From a virus: DNA of 47,773 nt. The translations under genes were made by a program, and so were the position numbers. Location of the stretch: IMG/VR virus record IMGVR_UViG_3300034980_000189, positions 1-47,773 of that record, one strand, 5' to 3'. Of this stretch, positions 1 through 10,200 are shown piece after piece. Under the pieces are notes generated by a model that worked only from the letters and a program-made list of their open reading frames with translations, was not told the origin of the DNA and made no database searches. Position 1 is the stretch's first letter; each line of letters starts with the position of its first letter.

Positions 1-127
1 TCGTAATGGCGAAACAAGTAACATATACTGATATAGCAAACACGCGGGCTAAGGCTGAAGCTCTTGAAACTGTAAATGCTTATATGAGCAAAAGAAGAGA
101 CGCCAGAAGCACAATGAAGCAGGTAGA
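1..127. repeat. Left copy of 127-bp terminal direct repeat (genome closure)
   Basis: Bases 1-127 are identical to 47647-47773. The reading frame starting at base 6 is the same as the one starting at 47652, so the sequence closes into a 47,646-bp circle without breaking a gene. An exact 127-base overlap is the usual signature of a circular contig from a k=127 assembler. It is therefore evidence of completeness, or of circular permutation or concatemers, and not by itself a physical terminal repeat. Confidence 0.95.
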
Positions 128-1952
128 CGAGGGATATAAAAAGATAGAGGACTGGACAGATGATAAGGGAGATTACCATGTCACCTATGGACTGTTTGAC
201 GATACAACTGGAAAGTGGAGCAATTTAACAACAGAAACATACGAGGGGATAAGCAAACCAGCTGAACCTAAAAAAGTAGAACCCGAAAAAAGCATAGAAG
301 GAGCAAGACAGCTCTGGAATATATATAATAGAAACGAAGAATTTGAAGATAGGCTTACAGGATACGAGTCGATTGAAGATATGGACCCTACTGCTAAAGA
401 AGCTGCTTTAGATGACTTATATAGAGACGCAACTGCAAATGTAACAAAGGACGATAAAGCAAAATCATTAACTATAGAGGGACTTCGTACAGGAATTGGG
501 TTGTATCCCAATTTACCCCCTTCGTATGAAGCTCGACTAAATGAAATAGATACACAGGTAAAAGCAGGAACAGCAAATATAAATAGTCAGGAAGTCCAAG
601 CTGCTTTAGGAGATTTGCAAAAAGATTATCAGAGCTGGAAAAAACCATCGCCAAACGATAAAGCTGGACCCATTACAATAAACAATCTTAGAAATCTAGC
701 CAATCTTAGAAATGTATCGGATGTATTTACCCCTCAAATAGCTATACTGGCGGAATCTAACTTAGATGTTGGAGGTTTCGCTTGGCAAGAAGCAGCAAAA
801 GATATAAAAAAAGATATAACAAACTGGAGTGAAAAAACAAAGACTGAGCCAACTCTATACAATATGAATACTTTGCGAACTGGTATTAATTCAATGCCAG
901 AGGGCGCGGATAAAAAGACTGCTAATAGGCTATTTGGCTTAATGGAAAAGAATCCTGATGAAAATTCTAAAGAATATGCAGCGTATGGGGCAAGAATTGC
1001 GACTTTAACTGGGAAGACACCTGAAAAAACAAAGACCGAGCCTACTCTACATAATATAAATACTTTACAAACTGGCGTTGAATCAATGCCAGAGGGACCT
1101 GCTAAGAAGACAGCCACTAAACTAATTGACTTAATGGAAAATATTGAGGATGAAAAATCTAAAGAATATGCAGCGTATGGGGCAAGAGTTGCGACCTTAA
1201 TTGGGCAGACACCAAAAGCATCTTCCGAAAAAATTGTCTATACCAAAGAGAATGTTAAGAAAGCATTAGAGCTTTTTCCTGATAAAAAATCTGACGAATA
1301 TTTAAAGGCAGAGCGTTTATATAAATCAGGTTTAAATCTATCGGGAAAAGAACAGCAAAGAAGATTTGAGCAAGCAATGTCTATGGTTCCTGCGACTGCA
1401 ACTTCTGGCACTAGCGGCAGGGGAGAGTTCCCACACTTAGACAGAAGAGAATCAATAGCATATAATGATATGATGCGAGTTGCTTACCAAGCCTATCCTA
1501 ATTTTGGTGAACTTTCATTCGATAAGGACTATATAGTAACGCCAGATATGCAAACTGCCTTTAGAGTGTGGCAACACAGTAGGGTAGCCGAAGATGCCGC
1601 CAAGGATAAAAGAGAGTATACAGGGCAAGTGGTTCATGCCTCAGAACAAATAGTGTGGAATAAAAGTTTAGCAGAGAGTAAATTATTTAAAGATTTTAGT
1701 GCAAACCTAGAAATGAGAGAAAAAGCAAACAATATTATGTTAAAGTTTAGTGAAGAAGACATAAAGGCAAGGAAGCATCTCCCCGAGATGAAACAGCTTT
1801 TATTTAATTGGGTAAAGGAGCGAGGTCAAAGGATGGAGAACGACCCCGAGCTTTACTATACATTACTTGTTACGCAACCAGCTAGCAAGCACGATTTTGA
1901 TAGATTTAAACGTCAGAGTCTAGGCGAAGAATTAAAATTCTTGAGAGACTAA
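6..1952 (+). CDS. Putative internal virion (ejection) protein, 648 aa
   Basis: This is a hydrophilic, helix-rich protein with no recognised catalytic motif. Residues 277-340 and 341-404 are two tandem 64-residue repeats, each opening with KTKTEPTL and closing with a KEYAAYGAR block. The rest is charged and probably alpha-helical. Across the circular junction its ATG overlaps the stop of the upstream glycine-zipper gene (TAATG), and it abuts a 1,778-aa giant gene downstream. Between tail nozzle and fibre genes, podoviruses carry large internal or ejection proteins that enter the cell with the DNA, and that position is the main basis for the call. The exact role is not visible. Confidence 0.6.
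   Translation: MAKQVTYTDIANTRAKAEALETVNAYMSKRRDARSTMKQVDEGYKKIEDWTDDKGDYHVTYGLFDDTTGKWSNLTTETYEGISKPAEPKKVEPEKSIEGARQLWNIYNRNEEFEDRLTGYESIEDMDPTAKEAALDDLYRDATANVTKDDKAKSLTIEGLRTGIGLYPNLPPSYEARLNEIDTQVKAGTANINSQEVQAALGDLQKDYQSWKKPSPNDKAGPITINNLRNLANLRNVSDVFTPQIAILAESNLDVGGFAWQEAAKDIKKDITNWSEKTKTEPTLYNMNTLRTGINSMPEGADKKTANRLFGLMEKNPDENSKEYAAYGARIATLTGKTPEKTKTEPTLHNINTLQTGVESMPEGPAKKTATKLIDLMENIEDEKSKEYAAYGARVATLIGQTPKASSEKIVYTKENVKKALELFPDKKSDEYLKAERLYKSGLNLSGKEQQRRFEQAMSMVPATATSGTSGRGEFPHLDRRESIAYNDMMRVAYQAYPNFGELSFDKDYIVTPDMQTAFRVWQHSRVAEDAAKDKREYTGQVVHASEQIVWNKSLAESKLFKDFSANLEMREKANNIMLKFSEEDIKARKHLPEMKQLLFNWVKERGQRMENDPELYYTLLVTQPASKHDFDRFKRQSLGEELKFLRD
834..1217 (+). repeat. Tandem 192-bp in-frame repeat inside the 648-aa virion protein
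   Basis: Copy 1 is 834-1025 and copy 2 is 1026-1217, with a period of exactly 192 nt (64 codons). The copies are clearly homologous at DNA level but diverged at many positions, so the duplication is not recent and is not an assembly slip. Both copies keep the frame. Confidence 0.9.
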
Positions 1953-4900
1953 ATGGCTATGGGTCAAGAAAAGCAGTACTCAATGAGCCAAGCTTTTGGA
2001 GGATTCGAGAAAGAAGGCGAAGAATTATTAAGTATAGATAGCGTAGATGCGCCTCTTATTCCCGTAACAGCTGAAACTCCTCCCCCCCCAGTAGAGAACC
2101 AAAATAGTATGTCTGCTATTTTTGGGTCTTTTGATGGCTCTTACGAAGAAGAGGAAGAAGAAAAGATAGCCCCACCACCGAAAGTTCTAAGTTTTAGCCC
2201 AGAGGCTTTCAGTAAGAATATAGATTTAATTAGCAACGAACTAACTGGAGCTTTAAAAGATAGATATAATACTGATAATGTTAAGGTTATAGCAAATGCA
2301 AAAAAGAGGTCTTTAAAAGAGCAGGTAGCCTTAGCGAGCGCAGGAAAATCTGGAGGTAATATATCCCTTCATAACTTTGGAGCTGGCGCAGATTTTAGTA
2401 TATATATTGATGGGAAACAAATTACTGGGAGTAAAAAAGATAGTTCCTTTGAAGAAGGAACTGAGCCATTTCAAATATTGGGAGGAATCGCAAAGAAGCA
2501 TGGATATTTCTGGGGATGGAAAGATGATAGCGGTCATGTTGCTAAAACAAGATTTGTTCATCAATTTATTGAGCAAAATCCAGATTACGCATTTACAGAG
2601 GATGCAAAAGGATACTACAATCAGAATAAAGAAAAAGCTTCTTTAAAAGCAAAGTCTTTATTAGAGAAAATGGATGAAATATATGGGGTTGATAACTCTC
2701 AAAGACAATATTACGGAGGAGAGCTAACCGAAGACCCTCTTCTAGAGCCTCTCTTTGTAGGCGCTGAAAATAGACTAGAGGAAACTTCAACCGAAGAAAT
2801 TGCGCTAAATAGTGAGATTAGCAGAATAAAATCGGGTAATAGCAATATTGATGAAGAGAATGTCTCAACTTCTCTTCCCGTGTTTGATGTTGCAGGTAAT
2901 ATTGAAAAAATAGATGTAGACGCCTATGCAGAATCAACTGGCATTGATGAAGAAAGCGCTGAACTCGAAGCCCATGAAGTTGACCTCGAAAGAAAACGCA
3001 AAGAATTAAGAGATAAATTTCCTTTAACTGCTCAATTTCAATATTCGGAAGCTCTAAATCTCCCTCTATCTACAGTCGAAAAATTAGCCGATGATATTCG
3101 CACCAATGGAGCATATCCTTATCTTGAAAACTCTCAAAATCCCGAAATTGCCCCAGAGGCTTTGGTCGTAGCGCATATCAGAGCTACAAATCTGGAAATA
3201 AGTAATGCTCCAGCTAAAGATTCATGGAATGAATTTGCAACGATAGTAAGAGATGCAGTTGGAGATGATAGTTATGGGATTCCCGGGACAGGTTCTAATG
3301 CCTTAAAAGAAGTTTTCGCAAACTCTTTACTTGGAGCTGCTGAGCTTGGAGTTGGGATGTATGAGTTTGTTAAAGTTGGTGGAGAAGCTGTCTTTATGCC
3401 AGAAAAGATGCCTGAGTTTTTAGAGATGGTAGGTGGAATGATGCATATGATGGTTGATGAACCCGCAAATTTAATAGTAGCTACGGGGGTTCATCCGCAT
3501 CCTGAATGGAATCTATTATCTGAAAAAGGACGCCAAAGAGTAAGAGACTCTCGATTAAGAATTTGGGGGAACCCTGTCGCTCCCGTTGCTATCGCAGCAG
3601 GTTGGAAGCATGTGCCAAGGCAGTTTCATAACATGAAAGTAAAGATGGCTGAAAAGCTCAACCAAGCTGAAGGTGCTTTGAATTATTTAGAGTGGAAAAC
3701 TAAGTCTGGAGATATAGTGAGTTTAGACCCTAAGGTTAAATTCACACCAGAGATGGTTGAACTTGCTGAAAACCTATCTAAAACTAAACCTCCATTCAGA
3801 GAGGCTTTAAGAAACGCAATCGTAGAGGCAAAACAAATCGAATTAAATTTTCAAGAATCTATTGCAAAACCTGGTCCAAGAAAGCCGAGGACTACAAAAA
3901 CAGACCCTAATCATAAACTAGATTTTGATAAGCCTATCCCAACGAATAAAAAGGCTCCAACTAAGAATCAGATAAAAAAAGCAAAAACATTAGAAAAATC
4001 AAGATACGACAAAAGACGCGAGGCACAACTTTCGCAAGAGCAGAAATCTTTAGTTGAAAATATATCAAGTATAGAAAAACAATTAAAGTCTCAAAAGTCT
4101 GATTTAACCCCAAGGCAGATTGAGACTTTACAGAAAGCTTTAGATGCTAGCAGAAATTTAATCACTAAAACACAAGCAGAGATGGTTCAAAGGGGAATGA
4201 ATGTGGTGGAACATCTAGAGGCTGGGATAGGGCTTACTAAAGCACAAGCTAGATGGGTTAAAAATAGATTGATAAAAGGCGGAAAGCTAGGTGTAAGTAA
4301 ATTCAATAATTTTATAAGCAGAGGTATTGGAGAAGGACCTTATAGTTTCAGTAAGAATAATAAATTCTGGACACCTGAGGTTGAGAACTTAAATACGAGA
4401 CTAACTTGGCAAAATAATAAATTAAATCAATGGGCTTTTGATAGTAAATCTACCAAATGGGACTCTATGATGGAGAACTTTTTTGATTATAACTGGAAAG
4501 CTAGAAAAGCTATTATGAACTCAGATGCTACAAATCAAATGAAGGCTGATGCTATAGCTGGATTAGAGCTATTAAGAGGCGCTAACAGTAAGACTTGGTT
4601 TGAACTTGAAAAAGGGGTTGAAAGAATAGAAAAAGGTCTTAGTCAGACTGACATATCTAAGCTAGATGGTTATGTGCAATTTCATAGAGAAATTGAAATA
4701 TATAAAAGAAATCAGCAGACAATAATAGACAAATCTAAGGAGATAGTTGAGTTGCAGGGTGGGAAGCAAACTGCTGAGGTTAAGAAAACTATAAGAAAAT
4801 TAAAAAAAGAGGTAAAGAACGCAGAAAATTATAAATATTCTTTACAGTATATAGTAGACCCAGCGACAGGAAAGCGAGTTAAGTTAGAGAAAGATGGAAA

Positions 4901-7289
4901 ACTCGCGATGGATGACCCTAATATGCATATAAATAATATGACGAAATGGCTTGAAGCGACTAGACATGAGAATCCTAAAATACACGAAAGAGCTATGGAG
5001 GTTTTTGAACTCTATAGAAAGAACCTAGACGAAATGATGGAAATAGGTAAGGATAAAGAATACAGTATTTATACGCCAGAGTTTTATAGCACCCTTTCTA
5101 TGTATGATTACCAGAAGAAAAGATATATAAATAAAATGTCTAAATTAAGAGGTGATTATAGAGAGCTTGGCTCTGGGGTTGTAAAATTTATTGATAATTA
5201 TACACATGGATTAAAGGCTGGAAGCGCTGGACCTCTAAATAATAATTGGAAATCTCTTTATTCAGATGCTCTAACTGTAAAGAATAATATGATATTTGAG
5301 CAAAGAGCTAATGTTGGGCTTGCTAAATTTATTACAGAATCGCCCAATAATGGATTTGCTAGATTAATCAAAAAGGGAGATAAGGTTCCTCAAGATTGGG
5401 GAATAGTAGAATATAGGGAAAAGGGTATATCTAAAAGGATAGCACTAGACCCTCATTTTTATGAATCGTGGGTAAAGTCAGACCCTCAAATAACAAGCAT
5501 GGGTGCAAATCTAGTTTCTCATATGACTGGGGTTAAGATTACTAAAGCAATGGCGACGGGGTATAACCCCATGTTTGCTATTAAAAATATGGCTCGGGAT
5601 ATAGGGTATGTATATTTTAGAAGTAATGAGTACTCTTCGTTCTTACCTAAGTTTGTTGGGGAAATAGGAATGGATTATATGAAAACGGCAGCAGATGCTT
5701 TTGGAAGAAAGGGTGTATATAAAGATTACATAATGGAAGGTGGCGGAATGTCTTGGCTAACCCTCCAAGGGCAAACTAGGGTAAAAGGAATACATAAGCT
5801 TAATTCTCGCCTCGAGGCTACAAAAAAAGTTTTAGGGTATATTGGAGAGACTAGTGAGATATGGACAAGGCTAGCCGTAAGAAACAGGGCAATGAGAAGG
5901 GATGGAATGACAGGAAGACAGGCTACAGCGCATGCGAGAGGAATAATGGATTTTAATTCTGGAGGAAAGCTCTCAAAAATGATGGATAATGCAATTCCAT
6001 ATTTGAATGCTTCAATGGTTGCTTCAAGGGGAATGGCTCAATCTTTTTATCAGAATCCCGGGAAGTTTCTTGCAAAATCTGCTCAGGTTGCTGGAGTAAC
6101 GGCTTATCTATGGTATAAAAATGCAGAGAATGCCAAAGAAATGAGGCATCAAATAAACCCAAGAGAAAGATATGATTATCATATTGTTTTTATACCGGGG
6201 ACTGAGCATACTGATGAAAACGGACGCTCTGTGATGGATTACCTTAGAATACCGAAAGACTCAGCGTCAAAGCTAACGACTGCTATAACAGACTATATGA
6301 TGGAAAGCCAGTTTGGGGATGGAGAATATTCCGCTAAGATGCTAGACATCATAAAATGGTCAATCAATGAGATGTCACCTCTTGATGCATCAAAGTTTAT
6401 TCCTCCCAGCTTAGGTCTTTATTTAGGTTTTGAGTTTAATAAAAATTCTTATACAGGATATGATTTGCATAGTGTGAACAGAGCCGCTGATGCTAGCTTG
6501 CAGACCAACTACAAAGAAGATGAGTATGTAAGAGATTTCGCGGATGAATGGAATGGTCTGGTAAACGATAATTGGCATGTTAGCCCAGCAAAATTACAAA
6601 ACGGCTTAGACGAACTAGCTATATCCCATAATTTTTACGTCGATGTGGCTGCTGGCGCGTATAAACTCTCAAAGGAAAATAAAGATATAAAAAGCTATAA
6701 GGTAAGAAATGTAGCACCTACAGTAGAAGGACTGAGAGATGATATTATAAGACCCTTATATAGAACTACGTCATCAGTAAATCAGGAAGCTTATACTCAA
6801 ATAAAGGACGCCAGAAAGTTTCATTCTACTTATATAGCTTCAAATACGCATGCTTTTAACGATATAATTGCAAAGGCAGAGCGTGGGATATGGGACGCAG
6901 ACAGGGAGTTCATGAATTTCGTGAGGACGATTGAAGACACTAATGAACAAAATAGATTAATCGGTAAGTTTAAATATTATAAAAAAACAGGAGAATTTGT
7001 TACTACGGCTGAGAATTTGATATTGAAAAATAAAAACGACCAGCCTCCAGTTAAAGCTCTTGCTATTTTATCAGAGGTGGTAAGCACAAAGATGGATGAT
7101 GATGAGTTCGAAAATTTCTTAGCGCAGTTAAAAGCTGCTGAATTTTTAACTAAACAAACAGCTCTATGGTTGCACGTTTATCGGGATAATAAAGTTATGG
7201 ATAAGTTTTATGGAAAAACTTTCGGAGAAGAGGAACTTGAGACTATGAAAAAGAGAATGGAGCGAATAAAAGCAGTTGCCAAGAAGTAA
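1953..7289 (+). CDS. Giant internal virion/ejection protein, 1778 aa, LPD38-like region
   Basis: This is the largest gene of the genome and starts immediately after the stop of the 648-aa gene. The N-terminus carries two related short motifs (SMSQAFGGF near residue 11 and SMSAIFGSF near residue 52), then Pro/Glu-rich linker and a long helical, Lys-rich middle. Residues about 1200-1450 (GYNPMFAIKNMARD, then IMDFNSGGKLSKMMDNAIPY, then NPRERYDYHIVFIPG) resemble the 'large polyvalent protein-associated domain 38' found in giant ejection proteins of podoviruses. I see no peptidoglycan hydrolase motif. The likely role is release into the host envelope during DNA ejection. The family resemblance is from memory and needs a profile search. 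Confidence 0.65.
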   Translation: MAMGQEKQYSMSQAFGGFEKEGEELLSIDSVDAPLIPVTAETPPPPVENQNSMSAIFGSFDGSYEEEEEEKIAPPPKVLSFSPEAFSKNIDLISNELTGALKDRYNTDNVKVIANAKKRSLKEQVALASAGKSGGNISLHNFGAGADFSIYIDGKQITGSKKDSSFEEGTEPFQILGGIAKKHGYFWGWKDDSGHVAKTRFVHQFIEQNPDYAFTEDAKGYYNQNKEKASLKAKSLLEKMDEIYGVDNSQRQYYGGELTEDPLLEPLFVGAENRLEETSTEEIALNSEISRIKSGNSNIDEENVSTSLPVFDVAGNIEKIDVDAYAESTGIDEESAELEAHEVDLERKRKELRDKFPLTAQFQYSEALNLPLSTVEKLADDIRTNGAYPYLENSQNPEIAPEALVVAHIRATNLEISNAPAKDSWNEFATIVRDAVGDDSYGIPGTGSNALKEVFANSLLGAAELGVGMYEFVKVGGEAVFMPEKMPEFLEMVGGMMHMMVDEPANLIVATGVHPHPEWNLLSEKGRQRVRDSRLRIWGNPVAPVAIAAGWKHVPRQFHNMKVKMAEKLNQAEGALNYLEWKTKSGDIVSLDPKVKFTPEMVELAENLSKTKPPFREALRNAIVEAKQIELNFQESIAKPGPRKPRTTKTDPNHKLDFDKPIPTNKKAPTKNQIKKAKTLEKSRYDKRREAQLSQEQKSLVENISSIEKQLKSQKSDLTPRQIETLQKALDASRNLITKTQAEMVQRGMNVVEHLEAGIGLTKAQARWVKNRLIKGGKLGVSKFNNFISRGIGEGPYSFSKNNKFWTPEVENLNTRLTWQNNKLNQWAFDSKSTKWDSMMENFFDYNWKARKAIMNSDATNQMKADAIAGLELLRGANSKTWFELEKGVERIEKGLSQTDISKLDGYVQFHREIEIYKRNQQTIIDKSKEIVELQGGKQTAEVKKTIRKLKKEVKNAENYKYSLQYIVDPATGKRVKLEKDGKLAMDDPNMHINNMTKWLEATRHENPKIHERAMEVFELYRKNLDEMMEIGKDKEYSIYTPEFYSTLSMYDYQKKRYINKMSKLRGDYRELGSGVVKFIDNYTHGLKAGSAGPLNNNWKSLYSDALTVKNNMIFEQRANVGLAKFITESPNNGFARLIKKGDKVPQDWGIVEYREKGISKRIALDPHFYESWVKSDPQITSMGANLVSHMTGVKITKAMATGYNPMFAIKNMARDIGYVYFRSNEYSSFLPKFVGEIGMDYMKTAADAFGRKGVYKDYIMEGGGMSWLTLQGQTRVKGIHKLNSRLEATKKVLGYIGETSEIWTRLAVRNRAMRRDGMTGRQATAHARGIMDFNSGGKLSKMMDNAIPYLNASMVASRGMAQSFYQNPGKFLAKSAQVAGVTAYLWYKNAENAKEMRHQINPRERYDYHIVFIPGTEHTDENGRSVMDYLRIPKDSASKLTTAITDYMMESQFGDGEYSAKMLDIIKWSINEMSPLDASKFIPPSLGLYLGFEFNKNSYTGYDLHSVNRAADASLQTNYKEDEYVRDFADEWNGLVNDNWHVSPAKLQNGLDELAISHNFYVDVAAGAYKLSKENKDIKSYKVRNVAPTVEGLRDDIIRPLYRTTSSVNQEAYTQIKDARKFHSTYIASNTHAFNDIIAKAERGIWDADREFMNFVRTIEDTNEQNRLIGKFKYYKKTGEFVTTAENLILKNKNDQPPVKALAILSEVVSTKMDDDEFENFLAQLKAAEFLTKQTALWLHVYRDNKVMDKFYGKTFGEEELETMKKRMERIKAVAKK

Positions 7290-10200
7290 ATACACAAACG
7301 CAAACTTAGGACAATCTCCCGTTACAGGACCTTTTGGGTTTCCTCTAAGAAATAATGAGGGTTCTGAAAATGAAATCCGTGTAGCTAAGAAATCTGGAAG
7401 ATATACGCTAGCAATTAAAGCTGACAATGCATGGCGCTATTTTGATGAGAACTTAAAAGTTGCTACTGCTAGCACGCTAGGTGCAATGAAAGTTGGTTCA
7501 GGATTAGCTATAACAGGAGATGGAACTTTATCTGCAACTGGCGGAGGCGGTGGTGGAAGTGGTGATATTACTGGAGTTACGCTTACTAGTGATTCTGGTA
7601 CTGCGTCGGATACTACAGCTAATGTAGACTTAACTATAGCTGGTGGTAATGCTATCGGGACTACAGCGACAGGGACGACTGTTACGATTAATCATACTGA
7701 CACTTCGTCTCAGGCATCTGTGGACAATAGTGGTAGAACTTATATACAAGATATAACGCTTGACACATACGGTCATATAACGGCGATTACTTCCGCAACT
7801 GAGTCAGTAACTAATACTGATGTAGATGTTTCTGTCGCCAATCTGAAGACAAGACTCGCTGGTGGATTTGGCAGTAATGCTGTAACTATTGGAGATAGTG
7901 ATGATGTGGTTACTATTGCAGGCAATTTAGTTGTCTCAGGCACATACATAACCGCAGATGTTGAAACAATCTCCGTAGAAGACCCTCTCATACAGCTAGC
8001 AAAAGCTAATCCAGCTGATTTGCTCGATGTTGGGTTCTATGCTAAGTACGTCGATAGCGGAACTAAATATACAGGTCTATTCAGAGATGCTAGCGATTCT
8101 GATAAATGGAAACTATTTGATTCTACTGGCAATTCACACGAAGCTCCAACTACTACTGTAAACACAACTTCAGGTTTTGCTCTTGGATATTTGATAGCCG
8201 CTACTTTTGAAGGAGCTTTAGTTGGAAACGCTACTACAGCAACAACCGCTACTAATGTAACTGTTGCAGATGAATCTTCTGACACTACTTGTTTTCCATT
8301 GTTTTCTACTGCTGCGACTGGCAATCTTCCGCCAAAAAGCGGAACTAATTTAACATTTAATTCTAACACAGGAATGCTAACGGCTACAGGATTCACAGGA
8401 CCATTAACAGGTACTGCTAGTAAAACAACAGTAACAGATTCAACTGCCGATACAGCTTTTGCTGTAGTATTTCACGATGGGTCAGATGCTCTATTGGATG
8501 ATACTGGTACATTAACATATAATCCTAACGATGGAGCTTTTACAGCCCATACTTTAAAGATTGATGCCTCGTCAACATCTAGAATATATGTAGCAAATGA
8601 AGCTGGGGGTACAACTCCTAGTGTTGGAACTTCTGGACAAGCGATAATAAGTTATGCAGCTAGTGGCGCTCCTTATTGGGGGAATCCAATACCATCTTCA
8701 AGCGGTAGTGAGGGGAGAATACAATTATCTGGTGATAGTGGAGTAATTACCTCATCGTCATATTTTGGGTTTGGAGCTTTAGACGCAAGCCCTCTTGTCC
8801 TAACATACGCTGGCAATATGAATATAACTGGAGCTTTTGAAGTAAAAAATGGAAGTACGAGTGCTGGATATATAAATTTTTATGAAGATAGTAGCAATGG
8901 CACTAATAAAGTCACTCTTATTGGTCCAGCTTCAACTGCTGACATAACTCTTACCTTACCTTCTGCGGCTGGTACAATTATTGGGACAGGAAACTCGACT
9001 TCTATAACATCAGTTGGAACAATTACGGCAGGTGTTTGGAATAGTTCAACAGTAATTGCATCTGCTTATCTTGATGCAGACACAGCTCATCTTTCTGGAA
9101 CACAAACATTTAGCGGAGCAAAGACTTTTAGTTCCAATCTTACATTGGCGGCGAATCTAGTAATTACAGGATATAAAATTACTGCAAATACTTCTGCTGG
9201 GGCTGGGGCTGGAGTCGGTACTGCTGGGAATGCATTATTATCTTATGGGGCTGGTGGTGGAGTATACTGGGGAACCCCAACTTCAGGTCCTGCTGGTAGC
9301 ACCGAGCATGTTCAGTATAATGCTAGTGGAGCAATGGCTGGAGAAGCAAATTTTAAATGGGAATATGCTGAAAATAATTTAGCGATTGATGGGACGATTG
9401 GGGTTACTGGCGCAGTAACTTGGGCTAGTGGTGGTTCTGCAAATGCTAATACGGCTTATACCCATAGTCAAGTAAGTGGTGGAGTTCACGCAACAGACTG
9501 GTCTACTTTGGCTTTAGGTGCAACAAGTAGTACCGCATATAGGGGCGATAGGGGAACGACTGCATACGACCACAGTCAAACTTCTCACGCTCCTTCAGGA
9601 GCAGAGGCAAATGTTTCTGGTAATAGTGGTAATGCCGCTGTTTATGATAATGGAGGTACACCAACATTAAAGTCTGGTATAACCGCAGCAGAGATGAGAA
9701 CTGCTATCGGAGCAGGAACTTCAAGTTTAGTAGTAGGGACTTCTGGCGGAACTGCTCTTGAAGGGGATACTACTATTATATCATTAGGCTCTACAAGTTC
9801 TACTGCTCATAGAGGCGACCACGGAGCAACTGCCTATACTCATTCGCAAGCTTCGCACGCACCTTCCGATGCTAATAATTACACATTACCAAGCACAGTA
9901 ATTCACGAAAGTGAATTGTCAAATGCAGTTGATTCAACAAGTACCACAACAGGTGCTAATGTAGCTGGGGTTAAGTTGGCTTACGATAGGGCTTGGGCTA
10001 CAGTAGACCACGCTCACAACGCCAGCACTTTAACTGGCTCAACCCTTGCAAGTGGAGTAACTGCAAGTTCCCTTACTTCAGTTGGTACTCTTACTTCATT
10101 GACCAGTTCAGGTGACATTACTACATCTGCTGATAAAAGATTAAGTATAGGAACTTGGGATAATGCAGCTTTTTCAGGGAGTGCTATGTATGGGTTAAGT

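Noticed and set aside
1-127. Packaged short direct terminal repeats as in T7-like phages
   Set aside because: The 127-bp exact overlap equals a common assembler k-mer and lies inside a coding sequence; it supports circular closure, not physical ends.
2377-2646. 89-codon frame inside the 1,778-aa virion gene
   Set aside because: Shadow of the long gene with no RBS or domain character.
7773-8396. Long - strand open frames inside the main fibre gene
   Set aside because: Result of repetitive Thr/Ser/Ala codons in the fibre; no start signals.
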